Source of the DNA: CAZOWW01 sp964583765
GTDB lineage: Bacteria > Actinomycetota > Actinomycetes > Actinomycetales > Kineosporiaceae
Reading direction: 5' to 3'
Assembly (NCBI GenBank): GCA_964583765.1
Contig: CAZOWW010000021.1
Span: 1-55,093, forward strand
DNA: 55,093 nt
Shown: positions 34,823-43,018 of the stretch, in pieces
How the letters are laid out: each line of letters starts with the position of its first letter
Position numbering within the stretch: the stretch's first letter is position 1
Notes under the pieces: model-generated
Databases searched by the model: none
Seen by the model: the letters and a program-made list of their open reading frames with translations, nothing else
What the model was told of the DNA's origin: nothing
Position numbers and translations under genes: made by a program

Positions 34823-36259
34823 TCAGCCCCGGGGAAGTGCCGCCGTGTCGTTCCGGTCGGTGAGCGGGTCGAGCAGGCGTGCCAGGTGGCGGATGGCGAC
34901 GACCTCCGTCAGCACGCCCGAATCGTGTGCCAGCCGGGCGCGCAGAGCGTTCACCTGTGCCTTGGCGAACGCGGGACGACGTTCCCCGCGAGCGAGCACG
35001 ACCACGGCCGGCACCTCGGGGGCGGCGCCGATCAGGACGTGCTGCCAGGTGACCAGCGGAGCCCCGGCCAGCTCCAGGCGGGCCTCGGCACTCTCGCCGA
35101 GGGTGAGCGGCCCCGGTGCCAGGGTGGCCCGTCGCACCAGGGGATGGTCCTCGGTCAGGGCCTGTCCGAGTTCGCTGGGCCGCAGCCCGTGTTCGCCACT
35201 GACACGCCAGCAGGCGCCGTCCCGGACGAGCACCGCGACCGCATCCGCACGGGTGCACCGCAGCAACTCGTCCGCCAGGCTCTGCGCCGCCTCGCGAACG
35301 CTCAGGAACTGCGGGACATGCCGGGTGAGCGCGGCCACGAGGCCGCCCACGCCGCTGGGCGGATCGTCCTGGGCCGGCGCGGGGTGGTCCGTGGCGGACG
35401 GGCCGCTCGGGCCACCCGGGTTGCTCGCGCCCTCCGGGAGGAGGGCGGGTTCCCGAAGGTCGATGATCAGGTCTGGCGCTCCGGGGGAGTGCGGCTCCGG
35501 CTCGTCCTGATCCGCCCCGGCGTCGTCCGGGGAAAGGCTCTGCACCGTCCCGTTCGTCGCCGGACCGCTGCCCTGGGAGCCGTGCGTGTCCGGGGCACCC
35601 TGCGCCTCCGGGACGTCCGTACCCGCGCCCGTGTCCGTGGCCTGCACGCCGTCGGGCCCGGCTTCCTGCCGGCCCTCGGAGGTGGGGTCGGGCCGGTCTT
35701 CGTGCGGTGACCCCGGCGGGTACCCCTGCTCCGGTCCCGGAACGTCCTCCGGTCCCGGTCCGGGTTGGGACTCCGGCGGGAGCCCGCTGCCGTCGTCCCG
35801 GTCCCGCAGATCGATGACCAGATCGGGACCGGTTCCCGGATCGGCGTCCGTGCGGTCGGGACGGGTGCCCAGGGACTCCGCGGGCACCGGCCCGGTCGCG
35901 AGCAGCTCGTCGACCCCGGCGAGCAGGGTTGCCCGGGTGATCGGGGGCGGCACCACGTGGACCCCGGCCCGGCGCACGTGCCACAGGGACGACCAGGCGT
36001 GCTGGTAGCCCGAGACGATGAGGAACGGCACGGCATGGCCGGCCAGTCGCCACAGCTCGACCACGGTCAGGGAGGACTCGGGCTCGTCGGCGTCGAGTAC
36101 GACGACATCGGCCCAGGCGATCGCAGGCTCGACCGCTCGCTCGTCGTCCCCCAGGGGGAAGCTGTCGAGCGAGGCGTAGGGCCGTTCGTCCACGGTGTGG
36201 TACTCGTACAACCGCAGGGCGAGACCGATGGAACGGGAGAAGACCAGTAGCCGGGCCAT
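34823..36259 (-). CDS. Receiver-like / GAF protein of the Tad locus
   Basis: A 478-residue protein of unknown function. Residues about 1-125 look like a receiver fold (VVVLDADEPESSLTVVELW with Asp56, FLIVSGYQHAW, GVHVVPPPITRATLLAGV). The usual Lys is missing and so is the acidic pair near the start, so it is probably a pseudo-receiver. A disordered Pro/Asp/Gly-rich linker (about 130-300) contains two near copies of an eight-residue motif, PDLVIDLR (145-152) and PDLIIDLR (262-269). A GAF-like domain occupies about 305-460. Its ATG lies 1 nt after the tadC stop, so it is part of the Tad operon. It may target a regulator to the secretion machine. Confidence 0.7.
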   Translation of the reverse strand: MARLLVFSRSIGLALRLYEYHTVDERPYASLDSFPLGDDERAVEPAIAWADVVVLDADEPESSLTVVELWRLAGHAVPFLIVSGYQHAWSSLWHVRRAGVHVVPPPITRATLLAGVDELLATGPVPAESLGTRPDRTDADPGTGPDLVIDLRDRDDGSGLPPESQPGPGPEDVPGPEQGYPPGSPHEDRPDPTSEGRQEAGPDGVQATDTGAGTDVPEAQGAPDTHGSQGSGPATNGTVQSLSPDDAGADQDEPEPHSPGAPDLIIDLREPALLPEGASNPGGPSGPSATDHPAPAQDDPPSGVGGLVAALTRHVPQFLSVREAAQSLADELLRCTRADAVAVLVRDGACWRVSGEHGLRPSELGQALTEDHPLVRRATLAPGPLTLGESAEARLELAGAPLVTWQHVLIGAAPEVPAVVVLARGERRPAFAKAQVNALRARLAHDSGVLTEVVAIRHLARLLDPLTDRNDTAALPRG

Positions 36260-36260
36260 G

Positions 36261-37202
36261 TCAGCGGCTCCCGAAGTTGTTCATGACAGTGAGCGCCGCA
36301 GGGCCCATCACCACGATGAACAGGGCGGGCAGGATACAGAAGATGAGCGGGAGAAGGATCTTCACCGGGACCTTCTGGGCACGCTCCTCGGCCCGTTGGC
36401 TCCGCTTCACCCGCATTTCGCGGGACTGTACCCGAAGCACTCGGGCGAGGGGGATGCCGTAACCGTCGGCCTGGACCGTGGCCAGGAGGAAGGACCGCAG
36501 CTCCTCGACATCGGTGCGGTCGGCCAGCGCCCGTAGCGCGTCAGCCCGGCCGGTGCCGATCTGCATCTCCTGCAGCACCCGGAAGAACTCCTGCGAGAGC
36601 GGCCCGTCGGTGGAGTGGGCCACCTGGGCCAGCGCGGCGTCGAAGCCGAGTCCGGCCTCCATGGAGATGGACAGCAGGTCCAGGGCGTCGGCGAGATCGT
36701 TGCGCACCCGCTCGGAGCGGTTGTAGGCCACCTGGTACAGCCACAGTCCCGGAGCCGCCCAGCCCACGACGGCGGACGTGGGCACCAGCACGAGCGCGGA
36801 CAGGGTGCTGACCCGGAACATCAGGCACCCGACCAGCCCGAGGACCCCGCCGCAGGCCAGGGCGAGCACCTTGAGGCCCAGTACCCGGTCGAGGTCCCAG
36901 CCCATGGGATTGCCCGCGAGGTCGAGGCGACGCCGGATGGCGTCGAGCCGCTGTTGCGGGGTGATGCGACGGCCCAGATTGCGTACCCGCTGGAGCAGGG
37001 GCGTGAGCGCGCGATCGGCGAACGGCGTCTGCAGTTGCTGGGCCCGCAGATTCAGCGGCGAGCCCTGGGCCATGCGCACGGCCTTGAGCTGGGTGGAGAT
37101 CTGCCGGCGTTCGGGGGAGCCGTGGATCGAGGTGACCGCGAGCAGCACCACCCCGCAGAACAGGGTCCCCACCCCGGCGACGAGGAGCAGAGTGCCGTTC
37201 AT
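36261..37202 (-). CDS. tadC: Tad pilus inner-membrane platform protein TadC
   Basis: A 313-residue T2SSF-domain protein with an N-terminal helix, a central cytoplasmic region and C-terminal helices. The F-domain core is DLADALDLLSISMEAGLGFDAAL, EFFRVLQEMQIGTGRADALRAL and VPVKILLPLIFCILPALFIVVMGPA. TadC pairs with TadB to form the platform that the CpaF ATPase rotates or pushes during pilus assembly. Stop and start codons of the neighbours are 1 nt away on each side. Confidence 0.93.
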   Translation of the reverse strand: MNGTLLLVAGVGTLFCGVVLLAVTSIHGSPERRQISTQLKAVRMAQGSPLNLRAQQLQTPFADRALTPLLQRVRNLGRRITPQQRLDAIRRRLDLAGNPMGWDLDRVLGLKVLALACGGVLGLVGCLMFRVSTLSALVLVPTSAVVGWAAPGLWLYQVAYNRSERVRNDLADALDLLSISMEAGLGFDAALAQVAHSTDGPLSQEFFRVLQEMQIGTGRADALRALADRTDVEELRSFLLATVQADGYGIPLARVLRVQSREMRVKRSQRAEERAQKVPVKILLPLIFCILPALFIVVMGPAALTVMNNFGSR

Positions 37203-37203
37203 C

Positions 37204-39399
37204 TCAGACCTCCACCACGACCAGGCGGCGCATCCACAGCGCTCCCACGATGAGCAGGACGAGGCCGATCGTCACCATGATCATTCCTCTCGGGTCCGTG
37301 ACCAGGACGGCGAGGTAGCTGGGCCGGGCCATCGCCAGATATCCGGTGAACGCGACCGGCATGAGCCCGAGGATCAGCCCGGAGATCCGCCCCTCCGCCG
37401 AGAGGGTCTTCACCTGGCGGCGCAGCCGCTCCCGCTCCCGCAACGTCTCCGAGACGGTGGTCAGCAGCTCCGCCAGATTGCCTCCCACCTGGCGTTGGAT
37501 GCGGATGGCCATGACCACCCAGGCGAAGTCCCGGCTGCCCATGCGTTCGGCCACGCCCTCCAGGGCGTCCTCGATGCTCACCCCGAGCCGGGTCTCCATC
37601 AGGGCGCGCGTGAACTCGGTGGTGATCGGCTGCTCCCCCTCCCGGGTCACTGCGTCGACGGCCTGGGGGATCGAGTGCCCCGCGCGCAGGCTGCCGGCGA
37701 CCAGTTGCAGCGTGGCCGGGAGCTGGGCGAGGAAGGCGCTCTCGCGACGCCCCTGCCGGGCCCGCAGCAGTACCCAGGGCACCGCCGCACCGAGTACCAG
37801 GCCGATGAGCCCTCCCGCCGGCATGCCCCCCGTCAGGAGCAGCAGGAACACCGTCGCGCCGACGGCGCTGCCCGCGTGCAGGAGCAGCCACTCGGCCGTC
37901 CGGAGCGGTAGTCCCGAGACCTCCAGTTGTCGGGCGACCGCGGTGTCCAGTCTGCGGCTGGTCAGGCGGTCGGTGACGGAGATCGCGGTGCGGGCCAGGC
38001 TGCCGTCCCCGAAACGGCTCGGTGTCTGGGCGGCCGCCTCGGCGTGGCCGGGTTCGGGGGAGAGGCTGTAGATGGACAGTCGCCGGCGCATCCGCTCCCC
38101 GGGCGCCTGGGCACGCGTGACCACCCCGAGCACCGCCCCGATCAGCAGGACCAGGGCCACGAAGATGACACCGAGGGTGACGAGCAGGGACATCCGGTTC
38201 GCGGTGATCGCCGGGCCCTGCAGCAGCGCGGGACGCAGGGTCGACGTCGTGGGCGCGGTGGCGGCCATGACCGGGACCAGATAGGCCCGGCTGGCGTGGA
38301 GCACGGTGCTCCCGACCTGCATCTGCACGGTGAGCGAGACCGTGTGTCCGGCCAGCGAGGCGGGCAGCCGCACGTCGACGAGCACCTCGCGGGCCAGCCC
38401 GGCGGCGACGTCCTGGAACCGGCGGGTGAGTTCCCCGGTCCGGGAGACCACCACGATCTCGCCGCCCGCGCCGGTGGCCAGGGCTCGCAGCGCCCGCTGC
38501 TCCCCGCCCGTGGCGCTGAACGAGATCGCGGTCAGGTGCACGTCATGGCCGTGGATCGCGGAGATCGCCTGGGTCCGGGTCACGGTGTGCACCGTGTCCT
38601 GTCCGTCCGTGAGCAGGACGAGGTAGTGGGCCCCCGGGCCGGAGAGCATGCGGCAGGCCGTCACCACGGCGTCGTGGAGCGCGGTGTCCGCGCCCCGGGG
38701 CAGGGACTCCAGCAGCGGGAGCACCCGGGAGGGGCTGGTGGGGGTGGCGAGCACCCGGGTCGTCGAGGAGAAGGCGACCAGCCCCACCTGGACGTCCTGG
38801 GGCAGCCGGGTCAACAGCTGCCGGGCCGCGGAGATCGCCGACGTCAGCCGACCGTGACGGGTCATGCTGGTGGAGGTGTCCAGCGCCAGGACGACGGTGC
38901 GTCGGGTCTGGGCGTGGGCGGCGTCGACCAGGGAGGCCGTGGCCAGCAGCGGCCGTGCCTCCTCGCCATCGCCCTCGGCGACGGTGACCGAGACCGTTGC
39001 CGGGTCGGGCTGCACCCCGGCGGGCAGGGCGGGGGTCGCGACCAGCATGCGCACCCCTCCCGGACTCGCTTCGAGGGCGTCGATCGTGGTCAGCACCGGC
39101 CCGGCCGATGCCGTGCCGGAGTCGGTCCCCGCGGACGACCCGCTGGTGCCGGTCCCCGGTGCGGTGGCCGGGACAGGCGCGGTGATCGTGGTCGTGGTCG
39201 GGGCCGTCGCCGGGACAGCCGCCGCGACGGGAGCCGCGGTGGCCAGGAGGGCGGGCGTCAGAACGACCAGGGCGAGGGCCAGCGTCCGGGCGGGAACGGT
39301 CCGGGCCGGACGCCTCGCAGGCCGTCCGGACGCCGGGCCACCGTCACCCGATCGCCGGCTGTCGGGCGGAGGATCTCCCCTGCCTGCCCGGGGGGTCAT
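37204..39399 (-). CDS. tadB: VWA-TadB fusion (pilus platform protein with von Willebrand A domain)
   Basis: 731 residues, far longer than ordinary TadB (about 300). An N-terminal signal/anchor (LALALVVLTPALLATAAPVAAA) and Thr/Pro linker lead to a VWA domain (about 168-345). Its MIDAS is complete: D174-T-S176-T-S178, Thr in GADTALHDAV and Asp265 in LLTDGQD. A helix (SLLVTLGVIFVALVLLIGAVLG) then leads to a TadB-type T2SSF region (FLAQLPATLQLVAGSLRAGHS, RDFAWVVMAIRIQRQVGGNLA) and C-terminal helices. ATG 39399 overlaps the cpaF stop in ATGA. The VWA part should be outside the membrane, where it may bind pilin, cell wall or a metal-dependent ligand. Confidence 0.9.
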   Translation of the reverse strand: MTPRAGRGDPPPDSRRSGDGGPASGRPARRPARTVPARTLALALVVLTPALLATAAPVAAAVPATAPTTTTITAPVPATAPGTGTSGSSAGTDSGTASAGPVLTTIDALEASPGGVRMLVATPALPAGVQPDPATVSVTVAEGDGEEARPLLATASLVDAAHAQTRRTVVLALDTSTSMTRHGRLTSAISAARQLLTRLPQDVQVGLVAFSSTTRVLATPTSPSRVLPLLESLPRGADTALHDAVVTACRMLSGPGAHYLVLLTDGQDTVHTVTRTQAISAIHGHDVHLTAISFSATGGEQRALRALATGAGGEIVVVSRTGELTRRFQDVAAGLAREVLVDVRLPASLAGHTVSLTVQMQVGSTVLHASRAYLVPVMAATAPTTSTLRPALLQGPAITANRMSLLVTLGVIFVALVLLIGAVLGVVTRAQAPGERMRRRLSIYSLSPEPGHAEAAAQTPSRFGDGSLARTAISVTDRLTSRRLDTAVARQLEVSGLPLRTAEWLLLHAGSAVGATVFLLLLTGGMPAGGLIGLVLGAAVPWVLLRARQGRRESAFLAQLPATLQLVAGSLRAGHSIPQAVDAVTREGEQPITTEFTRALMETRLGVSIEDALEGVAERMGSRDFAWVVMAIRIQRQVGGNLAELLTTVSETLRERERLRRQVKTLSAEGRISGLILGLMPVAFTGYLAMARPSYLAVLVTDPRGMIMVTIGLVLLIVGALWMRRLVVVEV

Positions 39400-40793
39400 G
39401 CGCCCCGCCCCGTGGGCAGGAACAGGTCCGGCTCGACGCTGACGCCGGTGGCCGCGAGCTTGTCGAGGACCTGGGGACGCAACCCGGTCGGCTTGAGCCA
39501 CCCCAGGGAATGTCCGTCGGCATCGAAACCCATCCGGTGGTCGTAGAGGAAGAGGTCCTGCAGGGTGATCACGTCGCCCTCCATGCCCACCACCTCGGTG
39601 ACGTGGGTGATCCTGCGGGAGCCGTCCTTGAACCGGCTCTGGTGCACGATCAGGTCCACGGCTCCGGTGATCTGTTCCCGGATCGCGCGCATCGGCAGTT
39701 CCACGCCCGCCATCAGCACCATCGTCTCCACGCGGGAGAGCACGTCCCGCGGGCCGTTGGCGTGCACGGTGCAGATGGACCCGTCGTGCCCGGTGTTCAT
39801 GGCCTGCAACATGTCCAGGGCCGCGGCGTCGCGGATCTCGCCGACGATGATCCGGTCGGGTCGCATGCGCAGGGCGTTGCGGACCAGGTCCCGGATGCGC
39901 ACCTCGCCCGAGCCCTCGATGTTGGGCGGCCGTGCCTCCAGCCGGAGGACGTGGTCCTGGTGGAGCTGCAGTTCGGCCGCGTCCTCGATGGTGATCACCC
40001 GCTCGGTGGACGGGATGTAGTCGGACAGCACGTTCAGCGTCGTCGTCTTGCCGGCGCCGGTGCCACCGCTGACGAGCAGGTTCAGCCGCCCCCGGACGCA
40101 GGCCTCGAGGAATCCGTTCACCTGGCGCGTGAGCGTGCCGAACGAGACGAGGTCGTCGGCGGTGAGCGGCTCGGCGGCGAACTTCCGGATGGTCAGGAGG
40201 GACCCGTCCACCGCGAGCGGCGGGATGATCGCGTTGACGCGGCTGCCGTCGGGCAGGCGCGCGTCCACCATGGGACTCGACTCGTCGACCCGCCGTCCCA
40301 CCCGGCCGACGATCTTGTCGATGGTCCGGCGGAGGTGGCCCTCGTCCGCGAACCGGCCCGCCACGGCGGAGAGCTTGCCCTCCCGCTCGACGAAGATCTG
40401 GTCCGGTCCGTTGACCATGATCTCGGTGACCGTCGCGTCCCGCAGGTAGGGCTCGAGCGGGCCGTAGCCGAGGATGTCATCGGCGATCTCCAGGGCCAGG
40501 CGGGCCCGGTCGGCGCCTGGCAGGGGGATCTGCCGGGTGGACAGCACCGTCTGCAGGGTCAGCCGTACCTGCTGTTCGAGTTCGGTCTCGGTGATCCTGG
40601 CCTCGTACAGCTTGGGGCCGAGGGTCTCCAGCAGCGACTGGTGCACCTCCCGCTTGAGGTCGGCGAACGGGTCCTCGGCGGTGTGCCGGCGTCGCTGCGG
40701 CGGGGCCGTGGACGAGGCGATCAGGGTGGGCGCGGGTTCGATCTCGCTGAAGCGCTCGCGGCGGGCCTGGGCGAGACGGTCATGCAGGCTCAT
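39396..40793 (-). CDS. cpaF: Tad pilus assembly ATPase CpaF/TadA
   Basis: A 465-residue secretion ATPase of the CpaF family that powers pilus assembly. It shows the N-terminal all-helical region, TEIMVNGPDQIFVEREG, Walker A GGTGAGKTT (243-251), the Asp box around ITIEDAAELQL, LVRNALRMRPDRIIVGEIRDAAALDMLQAMNTGHDG (in part; Walker B and His box) and STVHANGPRD-like SICTVHANGPRD. Intact and of normal length. ATG 40793 overlaps the CpaE-like stop by 4 nt. Confidence 0.96.
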   Translation of the reverse strand: MSLHDRLAQARRERFSEIEPAPTLIASSTAPPQRRRHTAEDPFADLKREVHQSLLETLGPKLYEARITETELEQQVRLTLQTVLSTRQIPLPGADRARLALEIADDILGYGPLEPYLRDATVTEIMVNGPDQIFVEREGKLSAVAGRFADEGHLRRTIDKIVGRVGRRVDESSPMVDARLPDGSRVNAIIPPLAVDGSLLTIRKFAAEPLTADDLVSFGTLTRQVNGFLEACVRGRLNLLVSGGTGAGKTTTLNVLSDYIPSTERVITIEDAAELQLHQDHVLRLEARPPNIEGSGEVRIRDLVRNALRMRPDRIIVGEIRDAAALDMLQAMNTGHDGSICTVHANGPRDVLSRVETMVLMAGVELPMRAIREQITGAVDLIVHQSRFKDGSRRITHVTEVVGMEGDVITLQDLFLYDHRMGFDADGHSLGWLKPTGLRPQVLDKLAATGVSVEPDLFLPTGRGA

Positions 40794-42004
40794 CCGACAC
40801 GCGGCCGTCGACGCAGGAACGCCCGCCGGTCGCTGCGCAGTTCCAGCGGCTTGCTCTGGTCGGTGCTCAGCGCGAGCGGCGCGATCGCGGCCACGTGGCG
40901 CTCGGCGAAGCTGCGGATGGCCAGGCTGACCGGATGCCGCGGATCGTCCTGGACGATCGGCACTCCGCGGTTGATCGTCGCCGGGACGTCCCGGGAACTG
41001 GGGATCTGCAGCGCGATCGGGGTGCGCAGGGTCTTCTCGACCTCCCCGATCGCCAGTCCGACCTTGGAGTCGGCGCGGTTGAGCACCAGGCGGCAGCGCT
41101 CGCGCGGGAAGTTGAGCAGGTCGAGGGTCTCCATGGTGAGCTTGAGGTTCTTCAGCGCCGGGATGTCCAGGGTGGCGATCAGGGCCACGAAGTCCGAGAC
41201 GTCGAAGGCGGCCAGGACCTGGTCGTCGAACGCGGGCGGGGTGTCGATCACCACGAAGTCGAAGTGCTCGCGCAGCACGACGAGGATCCGGCCGACCAGC
41301 TCGGCGGGAATGGTCTCGGCGGTGCCGGGCTCGATCGGCGCGGCGAGCGCGGTCAGTCCCGGCGTGTGCGGGGTGAGCAGCGGCTGCACCGCGGCGAAGT
41401 CGATCTGGGAACCGGCGGGGACGGCGTCCGCGATGGTGTGGGAGGGGAACAGCTGCAGGACGATCGCGACGTCTCCGAAGGCGAGGTCCAGGTCGACCAG
41501 GCAGACCTCGCGCCGTCCCCGGTCGGCCAGGGCCGCGGCGAGGTTGGTGGCCAGGGTGGTCTTGCCGCAGCCCCCCTTGGCGGAGAAGACGGTGACGATG
41601 CGGCCTCGGGGCCCGTTCGGCCCCTCGGGACGGGGAGTCCCGTCCCGTTCCCGCAGCGCGGTCGCCAGGGACTCGCTGCGGTTGACCGCCGCGGCGAGGT
41701 TGGCCGGGTCGTGGCCGTCGAGCACCTCGCGGATCCCCGCGCGCAGGGCCTCGGCGAGCACGGAGGTGTCGATGCGATGGCGGACCAGCACGACCCCGAG
41801 CGCGGGACGGTTGATCCGCAGCCCGTTCGCCAGGTCGAGGGCCGCCCGCAGATCGATGGAGGGACCGAGCACGGCGGTGTGCTCGTTCGGAGTGTTGTCG
41901 AGGTGCCGGCGCAGGGCCTCGACGTTCTCCAGGACGGTGGCGCTGCCCACGGCCAGGCGCAGGTTCTCGGCCAGGGTGGGGTCGTGTTCACAGATGATCG
42001 TCAT
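40790..42004 (-). CDS. CpaE-like/MinD-family ATPase of the Tad system
   Basis: A 404-residue protein with an N-terminal atypical receiver-like domain (about 1-120) and a C-terminal ParA/MinD ATPase. The deviant Walker A is FSAKGGCGKTT (140-150). Also seen are VCLVDLDLAFGD (Walker A' Asp) and FVVIDTPPAFDD (Walker B). CpaE/TadZ proteins place the Tad machine at a cell pole or site. ATG 42004 overlaps the cpaB stop in ATGA. The family identification is firm; the localisation role is from family knowledge. Confidence 0.93.
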   Translation of the reverse strand: MTIICEHDPTLAENLRLAVGSATVLENVEALRRHLDNTPNEHTAVLGPSIDLRAALDLANGLRINRPALGVVLVRHRIDTSVLAEALRAGIREVLDGHDPANLAAAVNRSESLATALRERDGTPRPEGPNGPRGRIVTVFSAKGGCGKTTLATNLAAALADRGRREVCLVDLDLAFGDVAIVLQLFPSHTIADAVPAGSQIDFAAVQPLLTPHTPGLTALAAPIEPGTAETIPAELVGRILVVLREHFDFVVIDTPPAFDDQVLAAFDVSDFVALIATLDIPALKNLKLTMETLDLLNFPRERCRLVLNRADSKVGLAIGEVEKTLRTPIALQIPSSRDVPATINRGVPIVQDDPRHPVSLAIRSFAERHVAAIAPLALSTDQSKPLELRSDRRAFLRRRPRVG

Positions 42005-42771
42005 GAGGCCGCCTTGAACAGGTTGGCTGACGTGGCCATGGGAGCGCTGGCCGAAACCGTGCCGGTGTTCTCGTCGAGCAGGCCGAGGTAGAGCTCGCCC
42101 TTGGTGCTCGCGTAGATGAGCTTCTTGGCCTCGTCCACGGTCACCGCGAGGGTGACCACGGTGTCGGAGACATTGCTCGAGCCGACCCGGGAGCCCGAGC
42201 CGGACCGGGAACCTGAGCCCAGCGCCGTGGCCGCGCTCTCGGGCCCCAGGGCGTTCGGCCCGATGCCGACCACCTCGACCTTGGGCAGCAGGACGCCGGT
42301 GCCCTCGCCCCCTCCGGTGGTGAGCGTGACGAACACGGTCACCTGCGAGCCGAGAGCGATCAATCCGGCGACCCGTCCGGGGTCCGTGAGCTGGATGGAC
42401 ACGCTCATCCGGCCGGCCGGGACGGCCACCTGGGACAGCGACTTCGCGGCGTCCCCGAACTGCCCGAGCACGATCTGCTGTCCCGGCAGGATCGGGCCGA
42501 TCGCCACCTGGTTCTGCACCGCCCGCAGGTCGGCCAGCGCGTCGGGCTCGATGGCCGAACGTGGTCGGTGCGTGAGCGCGAAGGCGCCCGCGGCGACGGC
42601 CTTGGCGACGGGCGTACCCGCGTTGATTCGTTTCGCGGCGATGAGTACCTGCACAGGCGACTCGCGATTGACGGCGCTCTGCTCGGCGCCCCGCAGGTAC
42701 AGGAAGATCATCACGGTTCCCACGGCCGCGATCACGAGTGACGCAATCAGGAGCAGCGTCCGTCGTCCCAT
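42001..42771 (-). CDS. cpaB: CpaB/RcpC-like SAF-domain pilus assembly protein
   Basis: A 256-residue protein with one N-terminal helix (GRRTLLLIASLVIAAVGTVMIFLYL) and a SAF domain (VQVLIAAKRINAGTPV) followed by a RcpC-like region (GRMSVSIQLTDPGRVAGLIALG). In diderm Tad systems it supports the secretin. In this monoderm it probably acts at the peptidoglycan. A Ser/Gly/Arg linker (LGSGSRSGSGSRVGSSN) interrupts the C-terminal part. ATG 42771 follows AGGAA at 9 nt; the frame continues upstream through the pyrimidine-rich gap without support. Confidence 0.9.
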   Translation of the reverse strand: MGRRTLLLIASLVIAAVGTVMIFLYLRGAEQSAVNRESPVQVLIAAKRINAGTPVAKAVAAGAFALTHRPRSAIEPDALADLRAVQNQVAIGPILPGQQIVLGQFGDAAKSLSQVAVPAGRMSVSIQLTDPGRVAGLIALGSQVTVFVTLTTGGGEGTGVLLPKVEVVGIGPNALGPESAATALGSGSRSGSGSRVGSSNVSDTVVTLAVTVDEAKKLIYASTKGELYLGLLDENTGTVSASAPMATSANLFKAAS

Positions 42772-43018
42772 CAGGTCGGTTCCTATCGGGTGTCGGCGGT
42801 CCGGTTCGTCCGGGAGCGGGACGGGGTCCGGGCCAGGTGGTCGAGGAGGCAGGGGTGAACGGAGAAGTGGGTGGTCGGGGGAAGAGGAACGGGGTGGGTC
42901 GGGGAAGGGCGGGGGAGGAAGTGGAGCAGGGCGGGTCGGGGCGGCGGGGCCGGGAACAGGGCGGGTCGGGAGCAATTGGCTGGGGGAGCGGGGCGGAGGT
43001 GAGCCGAGAACGGGGCGT
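42772..43018 (-). other. Strand-biased purine/pyrimidine tract between tadG-like and cpaB
   Basis: A 247-bp gap in an otherwise tightly packed operon. From about 42800 to 43010 the plus strand is nearly all G and A with many GGG/GGGG runs (so the minus-strand RNA is C/U-rich). The 14-mer CAGGGCGGGTCGGG is repeated at 42927-42940 and 42957-42970. No gene is supported. It may contain a terminator or a second promoter that splits tadE-tadG from cpaB-tadC. Confidence 0.6.

Noticed and set aside
32949..36053. 1034-codon minus-strand frame
   Set aside because: Out of phase with the histidine kinase and receiver/GAF genes on the same strand, which have clear domains; the translation is Arg/Gly/Pro-rich with no motif.
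39510..42017. 835-codon plus-strand frame across cpaF and the CpaE-like gene
   Set aside because: Antisense to intact ATPases with Walker motifs; no domain.
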